DNA of 64,000 bases from Lutraria lutraria (taxonomy: Eukaryota; Mollusca; Bivalvia; Venerida; Mactridae). Within the stretch, counting starts at the first letter, position 1. Each line of letters starts with the position of its first letter. Below, one piece after another: positions 36,304-46,155 of the stretch. Location: positions 7,699,770 to 7,763,769 of the forward strand of contig OZ026850.1 of the NCBI GenBank assembly GCA_964023205.1, given 5' to 3'. The notes under the pieces are model-generated. The model was not told the origin of the DNA, did no database searches, and worked only from the letters and a program-made list of their open reading frames with translations. Both the position numbers and the translations under genes were made by a program.

Positions 36304-38307
36304 AGGCGTCACACTGTCCCGAAGTAGACACCAGATGGACACACGATTAAGGAAATGTTCAAATTCGGGTGTGATCGTGATAACATCGGGCCATTCGTGA
36401 GGGCATCTTAAGCCGGTTGAGTTTCTCAAGCTTCGGCACCAACTTCGTGAGCGGTGACAAAATCTTTGGCATGCCAAAAAATTGCCGAAGGTCCACGCGA
36501 AGTATCATGTTCGTGTTGAATTCGTGTGTTCATTTTGCCCTTCGTATTGCCATCGTGAGGGCATCTTGTTTAATCGTGTCATCATCGTATTTTTTTCGTG
36601 TAATCATCGGTGCCAGTGGACATTTTTGCCATACGAAGACAATACGAACGAAACAAGATGCCGTCCGATTGTCTTAAGAAGGCAACACGACTACGTGAAG
36701 CCCTCTCAATGCCGTCGTGTAGCCATCGTATTATAGTACGATGACATCGAGATGGAACCACGGTGACGACGAAGACAGCCGAATTTGAGTTGCTCAAGCG
36801 TTTCACAAGTGTTATAGTAACGAGAATATATAAAAAGCCGGTCATAGAGCACGTTCCTCAGTCAGTCCTAAGCAACTCTACAGAACAGAGGCATGTGTTA
36901 CTCTCCAAGCTTCAATCACATTAATCCATAATTCACTTCCTGCAGAATGGCATACTTTGATGATGAGACAACCTTTTGATATATACCTTAGAAAACATGA
37001 TGAACAACTCTGACAGGCCCAGTACCTCCTCTTAAGGAAACTTTTCTTATTTCTTTTTGTCATTTCTTGCTATTAGCCTTCCTTATGTGATAGGGTTATT
37101 TTATTATGTTATTATTACTAATTTATTAGTATTCTTATCATGACCACAAGTACATCATTTCATCATTATCATCACCAATACTAACATTCTTTCAGTCCGG
37201 AAAAGTACGGTCATATCTATCTTGATAATATAAGACCCAACCTATAGTTCACTTTTTTAGCACGCAATCGCCAATTTTACTTTCATAGTGTACATACGCA
37301 CAGGGTAGTAAATCTTATCTACATAGTGAAAATCAAGGTAACTTTTGCATTGTGATCTACATACCATTTATTATTGACAGTTATTGTTTGATTAAATTTT
37401 ATTTCGGAATCCCTGGATTAAACCCACGTAACACATCAATGGGTTCTTCGTAAACATTTAAAGGGTGACACTCGTATTAGATAATGTACTTATTTTAGGG
37501 TAGGTCGTATAGAAGAGAAGAACACATGGTACAGAAAGTCTCTCCCTCCCGGTTTCAACCTGTATATCACCCTACAACATATGAAGAATGTGAAGCCGAG
37601 TTTTCTGCTGATGTGATCCAGTGTCCTACTACAACTGAAATATTGACCGCCATTGCTGAGTAGTTTGAGAAGAGATGACAATTTCCACACTACTGTGGTG
37701 CTATGGATGGCTCATGTGGTGGTCACCTGTCCTTGGAACGGTGGGTCTGTCTACATACACTACAAAGGCTTCTTCTCATTGTCCTCATGGCCCTGTTCGA
37801 CGCAGAATACAAGTGTCTTTGCATTGATTTTATGCCTCTCTCTTTGGTTGGAGGCTCAGTGAAGTCTACTCAGTTGCCTCTGCTTTCCTCTTCTGAACTC
37901 TGCATTTAGTGGGCAGCCTCCTACCCCTGTTTCTCTATGCCTTGGGTGGCATGTTAATTAAATTGACTTTAATTTGAATAAAGTAAATTTGTAATTTATA
38001 CCATCGGGAGGTCACATGACGCCTTCGTGACCTTGTTTGAAGGCATCGTACTCTCAATACGACGCCGTGTAGCCATCGTGTATCCTTCGTGTGTCCTTCG
38101 GGTAAACATCTAAATAAAAATTCACATCTTCGTTCTGCCTTCGTGTGTGGTTCGGGTGCCATCGTGTGATCTTCGTAAGGCATCGTACTTGATTCGGCTG
38201 TTGATTTGGCTATTGACTAGGATCGGGGCCAATTTCGCGCGAAGTTCAAAATTCCACATTCGTGTGGACATCTGCTGTCAACTTCGGGACAGTGTGACGC
38301 CAGCATT
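36304..38307. mobile_element. Inner TIR element, PIF/Harbinger-like, degraded
   Basis: Inverted ends GCGTCACACTGTCCCGAAGT (36306 on) and ACTTCGGGACAGTGTGACGC (to 38300), with weaker pairing further in (CAGATG..CACACGA). Between them lies a broken Harbinger-type transposase. Subterminal regions (36360-36780 and 38025-38200) are unusually GC-rich for the window and full of ATCGTG/TTCGTG motifs. The 3-bp TWA duplication expected of PIF/Harbinger could not be fixed. Confidence 0.65.
37498..37900 (+). pseudogene. PIF/Harbinger (DDE_Tnp_4-type) transposase remnant
   Basis: Plus-strand pieces in shifting frames: GRIEEKNTWYRKSLPPGFNL (37500 on); YEECEAEFSADVIQCPTTT and TAIAE-stop-FEKR-stop-QFPHYCGAMDG (37578-37715); HVVVTCPWNGGSVYIHYKGF in a second frame; IVLMALFDAEYKC in a third. 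The order TWYRK, DVIQCPTT, FEKRW-type, FPHCCGAxDG, GSxYxNYKGFxSIVLMAL is that of HARBI1/PIF transposases, with the first catalytic Asp in GAMDG. Two stops, two frameshifts and a missing segment (about 45 residues before YEECEAEF) make it inactive. Confidence 0.75.
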
Positions 38308-38654
38308 AACGCAATGTCTCGCGAAATCCTCGGGCAGAATTCTGCCCGGATTCCAATCGAAATTAACCAATCAGCGTCCCGGAAATTTTAGGCCGTACCT
38401 GTTGGCTTTGTACACACAAGTCAACGGGAACCAGTTTACCCATATGGTTCGTATCCATGCAAAATATTTTAACATTTACACTAACGGACCGACTTTTCAT
38501 TTATACGTTGTTATATACCTGTAGACTCTATGTGCTTGACGTTGAAGAAATGCATACGATTCACTAGTTTCTTAGCAAAAGCAAGAACTGTCCGAAGACA
38601 GCGTGCTCGACATTCATAAGTCTTCAGTGTAACAAATGCTGGATAGAGGAGAAA

Positions 38655-39480
38655 AATCTATTTAAGTGAAAAAGGGGCATAATTCTAAAAATACTGTTAA
38701 CAGAGTTATGTCACTTGTCCTACAGAGGCGCCTTGTCCCCGTAAGGAAGTATTCAATGTTTGATTTGAATATCTTTGAAAGTCTTCCAAGATATTGTAGA
38801 CTACTTTACCTATTTTAACGAAGAAATCTAAGTGAAAAAGGGGCATAACTCGTAAAATACTGTTAACAGAGTTATGCTGCTTGTTGTTGCAGATGCGCCT
38901 TGTTCCCATAACAAAGCATTCAATGTTTAAATTAAATATCTTTAATGTTTTTTTTCAAAACAATCTTCTTAATAATCTATTTTAACCAAACTTCTAAGTA
39001 AAAAAGACAACGATTCTAAGTTAAAAAGGGTCATAACTCTGTTGTCAGTTTTTATACAGCTTGTTCTACAGATGCACCTTGTCCCCATAAGGAAGTATTA
39101 AGTTGAATATCTTTGAAAGTCTTCAAGATATTATACTATTTTACCTATTCTAACAAAAAATCTAAGTAAAAAAGGGCGTTACTCTGTAAATACTATTGAC
39201 AGAGTTATTCTGCTGGTTCCACACACATAGCAAAGTATGCAACGTCTTAATTAAATATCTTTGATGGTTTTCAAACAATCTACTTAATAATCAATTTTAA
39301 CCAAAATTCAAAGTTAAAAGGGTGCATTACTCTAAAAGTTTTCCCAATTTGAAATGAATATTTGTGAAAATGTGCAAGATAATGGACTTAATAAAAAAAT
39401 AACCAAGTTTTTCTAGTTAAAAAGGGCCAAATCTTTAACAATGCTGTTAACAGAGTTATGCTAAAGTGTGTATGTAAAGT
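38655..39480 (+). repeat. Degenerate tandem repeat, period about 160-180 bp
   Basis: Five to six units marked by 'aaaaaggggcataactct', 'ctgttaacagagttatg' and 'ccttgtccccataaggaagt'. Units diverge progressively to the right. Another pearl-like core without recognisable ends. Confidence 0.7.
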
Positions 39481-40499
39481 AATTCACCGTATTTCCACTT
39501 TCAAAACGATGTAGCGCAAATACAAAGAGTCAAAGTGACTATATATTATAGCTCATTTTAAAGGTCAGACAATGTAGTTTTTCTCTTTAACTTCTGTTGG
39601 GGAAAATGTTTACGTTGTGACGTCATTGATTCAAAGCACAAGGATCGTTGGTCATTCTGTCACGTTATATTCACAAATATCCACTGATATGAAACATACT
39701 GTTTAAATGATACTTATGGACATGCTTGATGATGATAAAGTACGAATTGCATATATATTATAGTAAACACAGGACAAGGATACATGCATCAACTGATAAA
39801 CACCACAGTGGTTATTCATACAATTTGCAGCTAAAGAAGGTACAACTAACATAGTATTTTTTACGAATTTATTGCAACTGTTAGAGTGTAATAATTATAC
39901 AACACATATCATATAAAACGTTAACATAGAAACCTACTGGCATAGAATGCAATCCAAAGCTATGTTTCTATGTAAGCTACCTCCACACAAAATTTCATAG
40001 CAATGTCTAAATCCATAAATTAGTTATTCACCGGAAACTGATTTTCTATTTTTAGAAACAGTGACCATGACCACACAGACCCCAAATACAATACCAGGCT
40101 ATGTTTTTATTTAAGGATGCTAAATACCAAGTTTAGTCAACATTGGTCAATCAGAACTTACGTTATTGACCGGACACCGACTGTTTCACGCCCGCCCGCC
40201 CACAATCCCGCCCGCCATTTTCGGCATTCTAATAAACATTAAATAGCTTTTTGAAAATAAACTGGTCTTTTTTTATATTACTGCCACACATGTATTTATA
40301 TTATTTTGTTCAGAAATTTTATCATTATTGTAAGAATCAAATTCATGATATGAACCAGGTATATCTAATTTAGCTCTGCTGAATATATTAATACAGCAAA
40401 CCTGTCAATAAGACCACATTTTGTCTTTCCCTGTCTTTCCCAAGGTTGACCTTTGTTGACATATAAGGTGACCACTAACAGGTTTGACTTTCACTTAAA
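39481..40499. other. Non-coding stretch with a further repeat fragment
   Basis: At 39930-40200, 'aaatttcatagcaatgtc..' through 'ttattgaccggacaccgact' looks like the 3' end of another dispersed family, followed by a (CCCGC)n-rich piece at 40190-40215. No coding evidence. Confidence 0.4.
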
Positions 40500-40999
40500 T
40501 TAATGTATCTGGCGTCAAATCAAGTTTCACCAATTTATAGATTTAAAAACTAAACCATAATTATATACTAAAATGAACCCACTGTATAAATGCATTCCGA
40601 GTGATTTGAAACGAATATTACATTTGATTGGTCTTCTGTAAACCAATATCGCACGTAATTTTCGATTTTTTGAACAACGATAACTACTCTGTATTTAGGA
40701 ATATATTACAATCTGATTAAAATCATATCCTCAAACCCGCTACGCTATGAGGATCTGAAGACGACCTATAGAAGGTCACCTCAGGTGACCTTTTCCACTA
40801 GCCAATCAGCGCCTTAATTTCATAATTCTGAAAGTGGTCTCATTCTATTTTTAACCGCAGTAAACTTGTAGTTATCACGAACACATATTCTTACGCAACT
40901 AAATGTAATGATAGCGCCCATGTGACATGCGTGTCTATACTACTATGGCCGAATCGATCAGGATTACTAAAAAAATCAAAAAGTGGTTGCAGACAAATA

Positions 41000-41883
41000 C
41001 AATGGTAGTACACTACGTCATCGAGCACCTTTGTTGACAATATCTCCTAGGAAGCAGGTACATAGAAGATACTCGCTACCACTTGCTACCATCCTGCTAT
41101 ACTAGTTCTTGCTATCGAATAAAGTAGCGACTAGGTAGCAACTTGCTAGCAGCTAGCTAGCCGCTACGTTTATATTTCCATAAAGGCTACCATTGTCAAA
41201 TGTTGCGTGACCATGCAACATTTCTTAAACGATGTGTATAAAACATACCGTATCAGAAAATAATCGAAAAAATACCGCAAAATATCTTTATTGCAAATCG
41301 TATGAAGGCATGCATTAAATTATTTTACAGTATACATTTTATCTAAAATGAAATTATGCATACAAAATATCATTGCAAGAGTATGTGAACAAAATTTACT
41401 CCGAAAGAAATCGTTGAATATTCTGGGTACGGATAGTATCATTTCTTAAATTGAGACCGGGTAGTACCATTTTCCTTTTATACTACTAAACCTGAGTAAT
41501 ACTGACTTCTGAAGGTAAATATTCTAAAACAAACTAGAAACTGTTATCATATACACTCGGTATATTCCCTGGTGCGTTAAAACAGTGAGATAAAGAAGTT
41601 TTGCCATGTTTTATGACATTTTATAAGAAAAGTTCGGAGCGTATCACGCACAAGTAAAAACTTATCCCGTTTTCAGGCCTTTACTAAAGAGACTTACTAC
41701 AAACCATTTTCACGAAAACATAATATGCAACAGTAAATCCTTGGTGCGCGATATCATTTTATCAATTTGACGATTTCATGCAGAAATAATTAAATCTAAT
41801 TTTGAGTCGAGGAGATATTGTCAACAAAAGTGTACGATGTGTATCCATTAGCAGGTGCTCGATGACGTAGTGTTCTACCATTG
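41000..41883. mobile_element. 884-bp TIR element, 5-bp TSD AAATA
   Basis: 30-bp TIRs with one mismatch: CAATGGTAGTACACTACGTC + ATCGAGCACC on the left, inverse on the right. An 'ttgttgacaatatctcct' segment is also repeated inverted just inside. Flanked by AAATA at 40995-40999 and 41884-41888. No transposase frame. Internal 'gctagcagctagctagccgc' and 'gcta(c)' motifs are dense near the left end. Confidence 0.8.
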
Positions 41884-41912
41884 AAATATGTTATACGTAA
41901 TTTAACGTTTAC

Positions 41913-42416
41913 CAAGGACTTATATACATACATGGATTCGCAACTGCTAAAAATAGATCAAACGATATCGTTCGGCGATCCCACAATGCATTGCTATATA
42001 CTCGGCAATGTCCGACTGCTGTATTTGGGTGTTTACGAATTTGATTATACTAATAAAACTCTGGCAATTGGGCACGGGAAATTGGTAAAGGATGCAACAA
42101 ATTCCTTTAAGATATTGAGATACATTTATAATCCACAAAGTCAAAGTATAAGCATCGAAAAAGGCATCAGTCGAACATTTTAAATTCCAAGATGGCGGAC
42201 ATCTATTATAATCCTTTCGTCTCCGAGATTAAACATTCGGAATACCACGAATATTTTCGCTGTTATTATCATTCGGATATCACGGATTTTTTCGTATTTT
42301 GCTTTTGTAAACAATAGTTTGTATTCCCGTTGATTCACGTCTTATTATCGCGGGATTTGATTACTTTAAACTGTTAATACGGAAGTTGCGAATCCATGTA
42401 TGTATATAAGTCCTTG
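41913..42416. mobile_element. CAAGGAC element with cargo, 504 bp, TSD CGTTTAC
   Basis: 33-bp perfect TIRs starting CAAGGACTTATATACATACA and continuing TGGATTCGCAACT, flanked by exact CGTTTAC at 41906-41912 and 42417-42423. This appears to be the fuller form of the palindromic elements. It holds an 83-codon frame (41932-42183, starting MDSQLLKIDQTISFGD) whose ATG lies inside the left TIR; no family is recognised. A ZNF143/Staf-like CCCACAATGCATTG (41980-41993) and a YY1-like CAAGATGGCGG (42188-42198) are also present. Confidence 0.83.
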
Positions 42417-42662
42417 CGTTTACTAACGTTTAAATAACATCGTCAGGTAGAAAGTTCATTCGGCCAAAGTACCGATGAAACGAGTTATACGATTGGCTGA
42501 ATTATAAATAGATATAAATAGTGATAATGGAAATTCCGACTTTTGAAAATAGAAACTGGTATAGGCCGTCATCAGATCTTGCCGTAAGGAAGATCGAATA
42601 CTTTAGTCAGATTGGAATATATTACAACAAATAGCCTTAAAATCACTATAAATGTATAATGC

Positions 42663-42811
42663 AGGGAACCGTGCCTCAGTTTTTTTTATAATGTCCTCAG
42701 TTCGTTAGATACTTGACTTTAAAGAAATCCCGTACCCAAAACCCCGCTGTTTATTACGTAATACGCCATAGATAAAAAACAAGTATCAAAATTCTGAGAC
42801 ACGGTTCCCTA
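42663..42811. repeat. Short inverted-repeat element (AGGGAACCGTG ends)
   Basis: AGGGAACCGTGCCTCAG at 42664 and CTGAGACACGGTTCCCT ending about 42809. A further GGTTCCCTGCA occurs at 43291. Absent from the second copy of the host repeat at 59.47 kb, so it is probably a MITE insertion or replacement; TSD not resolved. Confidence 0.55.
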
Positions 42812-42850
42812 GATTAACATGTCCGCTACATAATACCGAAAACCGCTTTG

Positions 42851-43671
42851 AAATCCGTCATCAATAAGACGACAATGTTAATTCGAAAATGACACCTACT
42901 GTGTTTTTTTTAAGCTGAGCAATTAACAATTGAAGTGTCGGATCATTATCGTCTCATGAAATCGACAAATTTGACGCACCCCTTTCAATTTTGATATCCA
43001 ATCAAAATTGCTAATGTTTACGGTTCAATGATTGAAACCACGCCCATTACATGTTTGATATCTAGTAAGAGATTTTATAACACAATTTTTGTCATTAATG
43101 AATTAATCGCAGACACTTGTTTAGAAAAAATTACCCCACCCACCACGGTCGCTCTTGCTATCAATACATATAAATAACCTGACGATAACCAGCTCCAAAC
43201 GAAAGTAGAACATATTTTTGCGATCGAACATTTGTCACGGAAACGGTACGCAGGCGAAAATTAGACTAGTAGGGCGTATCGCGGTTTGTCTGGTTCCCTG
43301 CATTTCGTAACTACGATAACGCAGTGTAGGGGCTGATATTACCTATTTTTCTCCTTTTGTTATACATGGCTATAAAGTGAGCCATTATATTTAGCATCAA
43401 TAATTTTAAGTAGCAAATATAGACATGATATATAATAATATATAAACCGAACAAAAAAAGCAAAAACTTAATTACCGGTGTTGCATGATCTGTGTTGCCA
43501 CATATCACAGGTACCACAAGATACACTGTGCTGCCTGGGACGCAGAGTTTCTCCACTCTAAACACGAATAAGACATTGTTACACTGAATAATACAACACT
43601 GATTCGGAAATTCCACAAATGATAATATATAACAATAAATTTATCCAGACACTTAAAAAAGTGACAAAAAT
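42851..43671. other. Non-coding stretch; weak minus-strand exon candidate
   Basis: The minus frame from 43616 (MEFPNQCCIIQCNNVLFVF...) meets a donor-like GTAATT after ...NTDHATP at about 43474. There is no homology I recognise and no partner exon, so it is noted but not called as a gene. Confidence 0.3.
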
Positions 43672-43792
43672 AGCGTGGGTCCCGGCTTTCCTTGTAAAAG
43701 CTGTCAAAACGTTAAAAGTTGGGGCACACTACAACGAAAGCAAGGTTCCTGGAAAGCACGTGCATATTAGAAGGAAAGCCGGGACCCACGCT
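43672..43792. mobile_element. 121-bp MITE with 22-bp perfect TIRs
   Basis: AGCGTGGGTCCCGGCTTTCC + TT and its exact inverse. The open frame spanning it (43619-43864) is an artefact of the element. Just right of it, AAGATGGCGGCTGC (43819) is a strong YY1-like motif. Confidence 0.75.
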
Positions 43793-44004
43793 TATTTTCG
43801 CCACTACCGTCAATCGAAAAGATGGCGGCTGCACTACCTTGGTGTTTTTATACACCCAATATAAAGGATAAAATTGAAGATTTTTCTTTCGACAGGTTTG
43901 CGTTGTTTGATGGGTGAAATTGAAAAATAACGTATAAAAATCACGAAATCGAGTGCCTATGAAAAGATGACAACTCTGTGTAGATATTGACCATTTACGT
44001 GACA

Positions 44005-44160
44005 CAAGGCCAGGCGGAAATATCTAAGTTCTAAGCCTTGCAGTTTTGGACAAGAACATTTTTTATTTTCCTTTATAATCCTTTATAATATAGAGTAAAC
44101 CCCCGGGGTTGGGCCAATTTTGCCCCAAGGGCAATAATTTTAACAAGTCCACTAGATGAT
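44005..44160 (+). repeat. Family B repeat, left half split by a LINE
   Basis: Core-unit sequence ('ctaagccttgcagttttgga', 'gggccaattttgccccaagg') ending 'gtccactagatgat' at the retroelement junction. The other half resumes at 45849. Confidence 0.7.
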
Positions 44161-45848
44161 ATTTTTGACAACGATGTTTATCCAGATCTGTGGACTAAAG
44201 GTATAATTGTTCCTGTACCCAAAAAAGGCGATACTAACGATGTTAACAACTATCGTGGTATTACATTAACTAGTATATTTTCTAAATTATTCTCCATTAT
44301 TTTAGATACTCGTCTGCGGAAATGGGCATCTGATAATAATACTATCCGATAATCAATACGGCTTTGTTAAAGGTAGAAGTACAGTTGGTTGTATTTTTGT
44401 TTTAACGTCTATAATTGACAAAGTACTTAAACACGAAAAGAAAAAAATGTACTGTTCATTTGTTGATTTTCGCAAATGCTTTGATTATGTATACAGGAAT
44501 GGTATTTGGTTCAAGTTAATTGATTATGGTGTATCTTCTAAAGTTGTAAAAATATTACAAAGTATGTATCGTGTGTTAGAGTAAATAATAACCTATCAGA
44601 TTTTATTGACAGTTATATGGGTGTAAAACAGGGTGAGCTTTTATCTCCACTTTTATTTGTCTTCTTTGTTAATGATATGCAAACTTATATGGAAAATGAT
44701 GAATTTGAGGCTTTTACAATTGACCAGTTGCAAATATTTTTATTACTTTTTGCAGATGACACTGTTCTGTTCTCCTATAGCAAGGAAGGACTACAATATC
44801 TATTAGATAGACTATATGCATATTGTTCAAAATGGGGTATAACTGTTAATATTGACAAAACTGTATGTATGGTGTTTAAAAGGGGACATGTAATAGAAAA
44901 TGTTGATATCTCTTATAATGTTGTTAGACTAGCTGTTGTAAAGGAATTTACTTACCTCGGTGTAACACTAAGTGCGAATGGCAATTTTTATCATACCCGA
45001 AAGAACTTATCTCATAAAGCAGGGAGTGCGTTATTTTCATTAAACTCATTGTTTGATGTTGTGCCATTGGCAATCTCTGAAAAACTAAAACTTTTTGATA
45101 GCATGATATCGCCTATATTAAACTATGGATCTCCGGTTTGGGGATTCCATAATGCACCTGACATAGAAAAAATACATATTAGATTTTTAAAACAAATTTT
45201 ACAATTTAAGCAGAATGCAGTAAATGCAGCCGTGTATGGTGAAGTCGCCAGATACCCCATGCTATATTTAAGACAATTAAGAATAGTAAAATATTGGTAT
45301 AGAATTATTAAACAGCCTGAATCTTTTGTGTATAAGTTAATGTATATGCAAGACAATAATGGCAACTATATTAATACATGGTCTAAAAACTTTATTAAAT
45401 TGTTATCAAATATGGGTTTTGCATACCTTTGGACACAGAATGTATTTATAAATGATAATGCTATTGATAGTCACAAGTTATGCCAAAGGATAATTGATAT
45501 TTTTTTGCAAAACTGGTTTAGTGATTTAGACAATTCTTCTAGGCTAGAAACATACAAAACTTTTACATTGAATTTTGAAAGGAGAGCATATATCTCTACT
45601 ATCTCGAATGCTAAACATAGAGTTTTGCGTTAAGTCGTTTATTTAATGAATTTTCAATGTATTTTTTATTTTTTGTAAATGATAATAATATCATGTGTTT
45701 TGTATAGTGATGTATAATATCCTCTGATAATTAATATTACATGTATTCATACTTTTCTGTATTTATATTTACTTTATGTATCGCCATCTGTTATTGTAAA
45801 TGGCGACAAACATGTATTCATGTTTATACCATTAGACTTTCTTGAATT
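44161..45848 (+). mobile_element. 5'-truncated non-LTR retrotransposon (LINE)
   Basis: About 1.69 kb, inserted between two halves of a family B unit with TGAT repeated at both borders (44157-44160 and 45849-45852). It begins inside the RT domain and has no endonuclease or ORF1, as expected for truncated target-primed insertion. The 3' region carries a hairpin CGCCAT..ATGGCG at about 45781-45805. CR1/Jockey-like by general appearance; clade not determined. Confidence 0.8.
44164..45633 (+). pseudogene. LINE reverse transcriptase remnant with two frameshifts
   Basis: Segment 1 (44164-44350): LWTKGIIVPVPKKGD, NNYRGITLTSIFSKLF. Segment 2 (44344-44584): DNQYGFVKGRSTVG, FVDFRKCFDYVYRNGIW. Segment 3 (44617-45633, 338 codons): GVKQGELLSPLLF, LLFADDTVLF (the catalytic FADD at residues 45-48 of this piece), FTYLGVTLS, LNYGSPVWGFH, GEVARYPMLYLRQLRI, ending AKHRVLR-stop. 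The motif order is that of an RT palm followed by the thumb/connection region. Frameshifts fall near 44350 and 44575; the C-terminal zinc-knuckle region usual in such ORF2s is absent. A molecular fossil despite the 1-kb open stretch. Confidence 0.85.
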
Positions 45849-46155
45849 TGATGCTACACATCGAATATCTGAGCTCTAAGCCTTGCAGTTTTGGACAAGA
45901 GGACTTTTTAAATTTTCCTAATAATCCTATATAAAGTAGGGATAATCCCTGGTTTGGGCTAATTTTGACCCCAGGGCAAAAATTTTGAAGAAACTTGGAA
46001 GAGGTCCACTAGACAATGCAACACACTAAATATCTAAGCTCTAGGCATTGTAGTTTTTGACCAAAAGATTTTTAAAATTTCCCCGTATAAGTCTATTTAC
46101 AATGAAGTAACTCCTGGTGCGGGCCAATTTTAACCCATGGGCAATAATTTTGTTT
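45849..46155 (+). repeat. Family B repeat, right half split by the LINE
   Basis: Resumes 'tgatgctacacatcgaatat', completes the interrupted unit and adds one more ('ggtccactagacaatgcaac'), ending 'cccatgggcaataatttt'. Confidence 0.7.

Larger units (their letters stand above)
35138..38439. mobile_element. 3.3-kb TIR element with 7-bp TSD, carrying a Harbinger remnant
   Basis: Left terminus GTAAACTGGTTCCCGTT and right terminus its inverse AACGGGAACCAGTTTAC. Similarity continues inward for about 90 bp (AGGTACGG(T/C)CTAAAAT, CTGATTGGTTAA). Flanks are CCATATG at 35131-35137 and 38440-38446; the target is near-palindromic, so the exact border could shift by a base. Inside it sit the CAAGGAC element at 35645 and a PIF/Harbinger-type remnant. 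Confidence 0.75.
40710..42613. mobile_element. 1.9-kb TIR DNA transposon with 12-14 bp direct flanks
   Basis: Left end AATCTGATTAAAATC, right end (inverse) AATCTGACTAAAGT. Pairing resumes inside at GATCTGAAGACGACCTATA versus GATCTGATGACGGCCTATA. Flanked by GGAATATATTAC (40698-40709 and 42614-42625; both sides continue AA, so 12-14 bp). It contains two younger elements and no transposase. The long TSD is unusual for a DNA transposon. Confidence 0.75.
40500..42850 (+). repeat. Dispersed repeat, copy 1 (interrupted by nested transposons)
   Basis: Matches 59225-59620: 'caatttatagatttaaaa', 'actaaaccataatta', 'gtgatttgaaac', then after the insertion 'aatagccttaaaatcactat', 'aaatgtataatgca' and 'accgaaaaccgc'. 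The second copy is uninterrupted at the insertion point and acts as an empty site. Confidence 0.72.

Noticed and set aside
36417..36845. Three overlapping 84-87 aa frames
   Set aside because: Located in the CGT-rich subterminal array of the Harbinger-like element, where stop codons are depleted by composition.
38147..38524. 125-aa plus frame
   Set aside because: Runs across the right TIRs of the nested Harbinger-like and outer elements; not a protein gene.
40710..42613. Retroviral or LTR origin for the long direct flanks
   Set aside because: The ends are inverted, not direct, repeats; no primer-binding site, polypurine tract or gag/pol sequence was seen.
43311..43616. 101-aa minus frame with a donor-like site
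   Set aside because: Only a weak GTAATT donor, no partner exon and no recognisable homology; noted only as a weak candidate.
43619..43864. 81-aa plus frame
   Set aside because: Spans a 121-bp MITE whose inverted ends encode much of the peptide.
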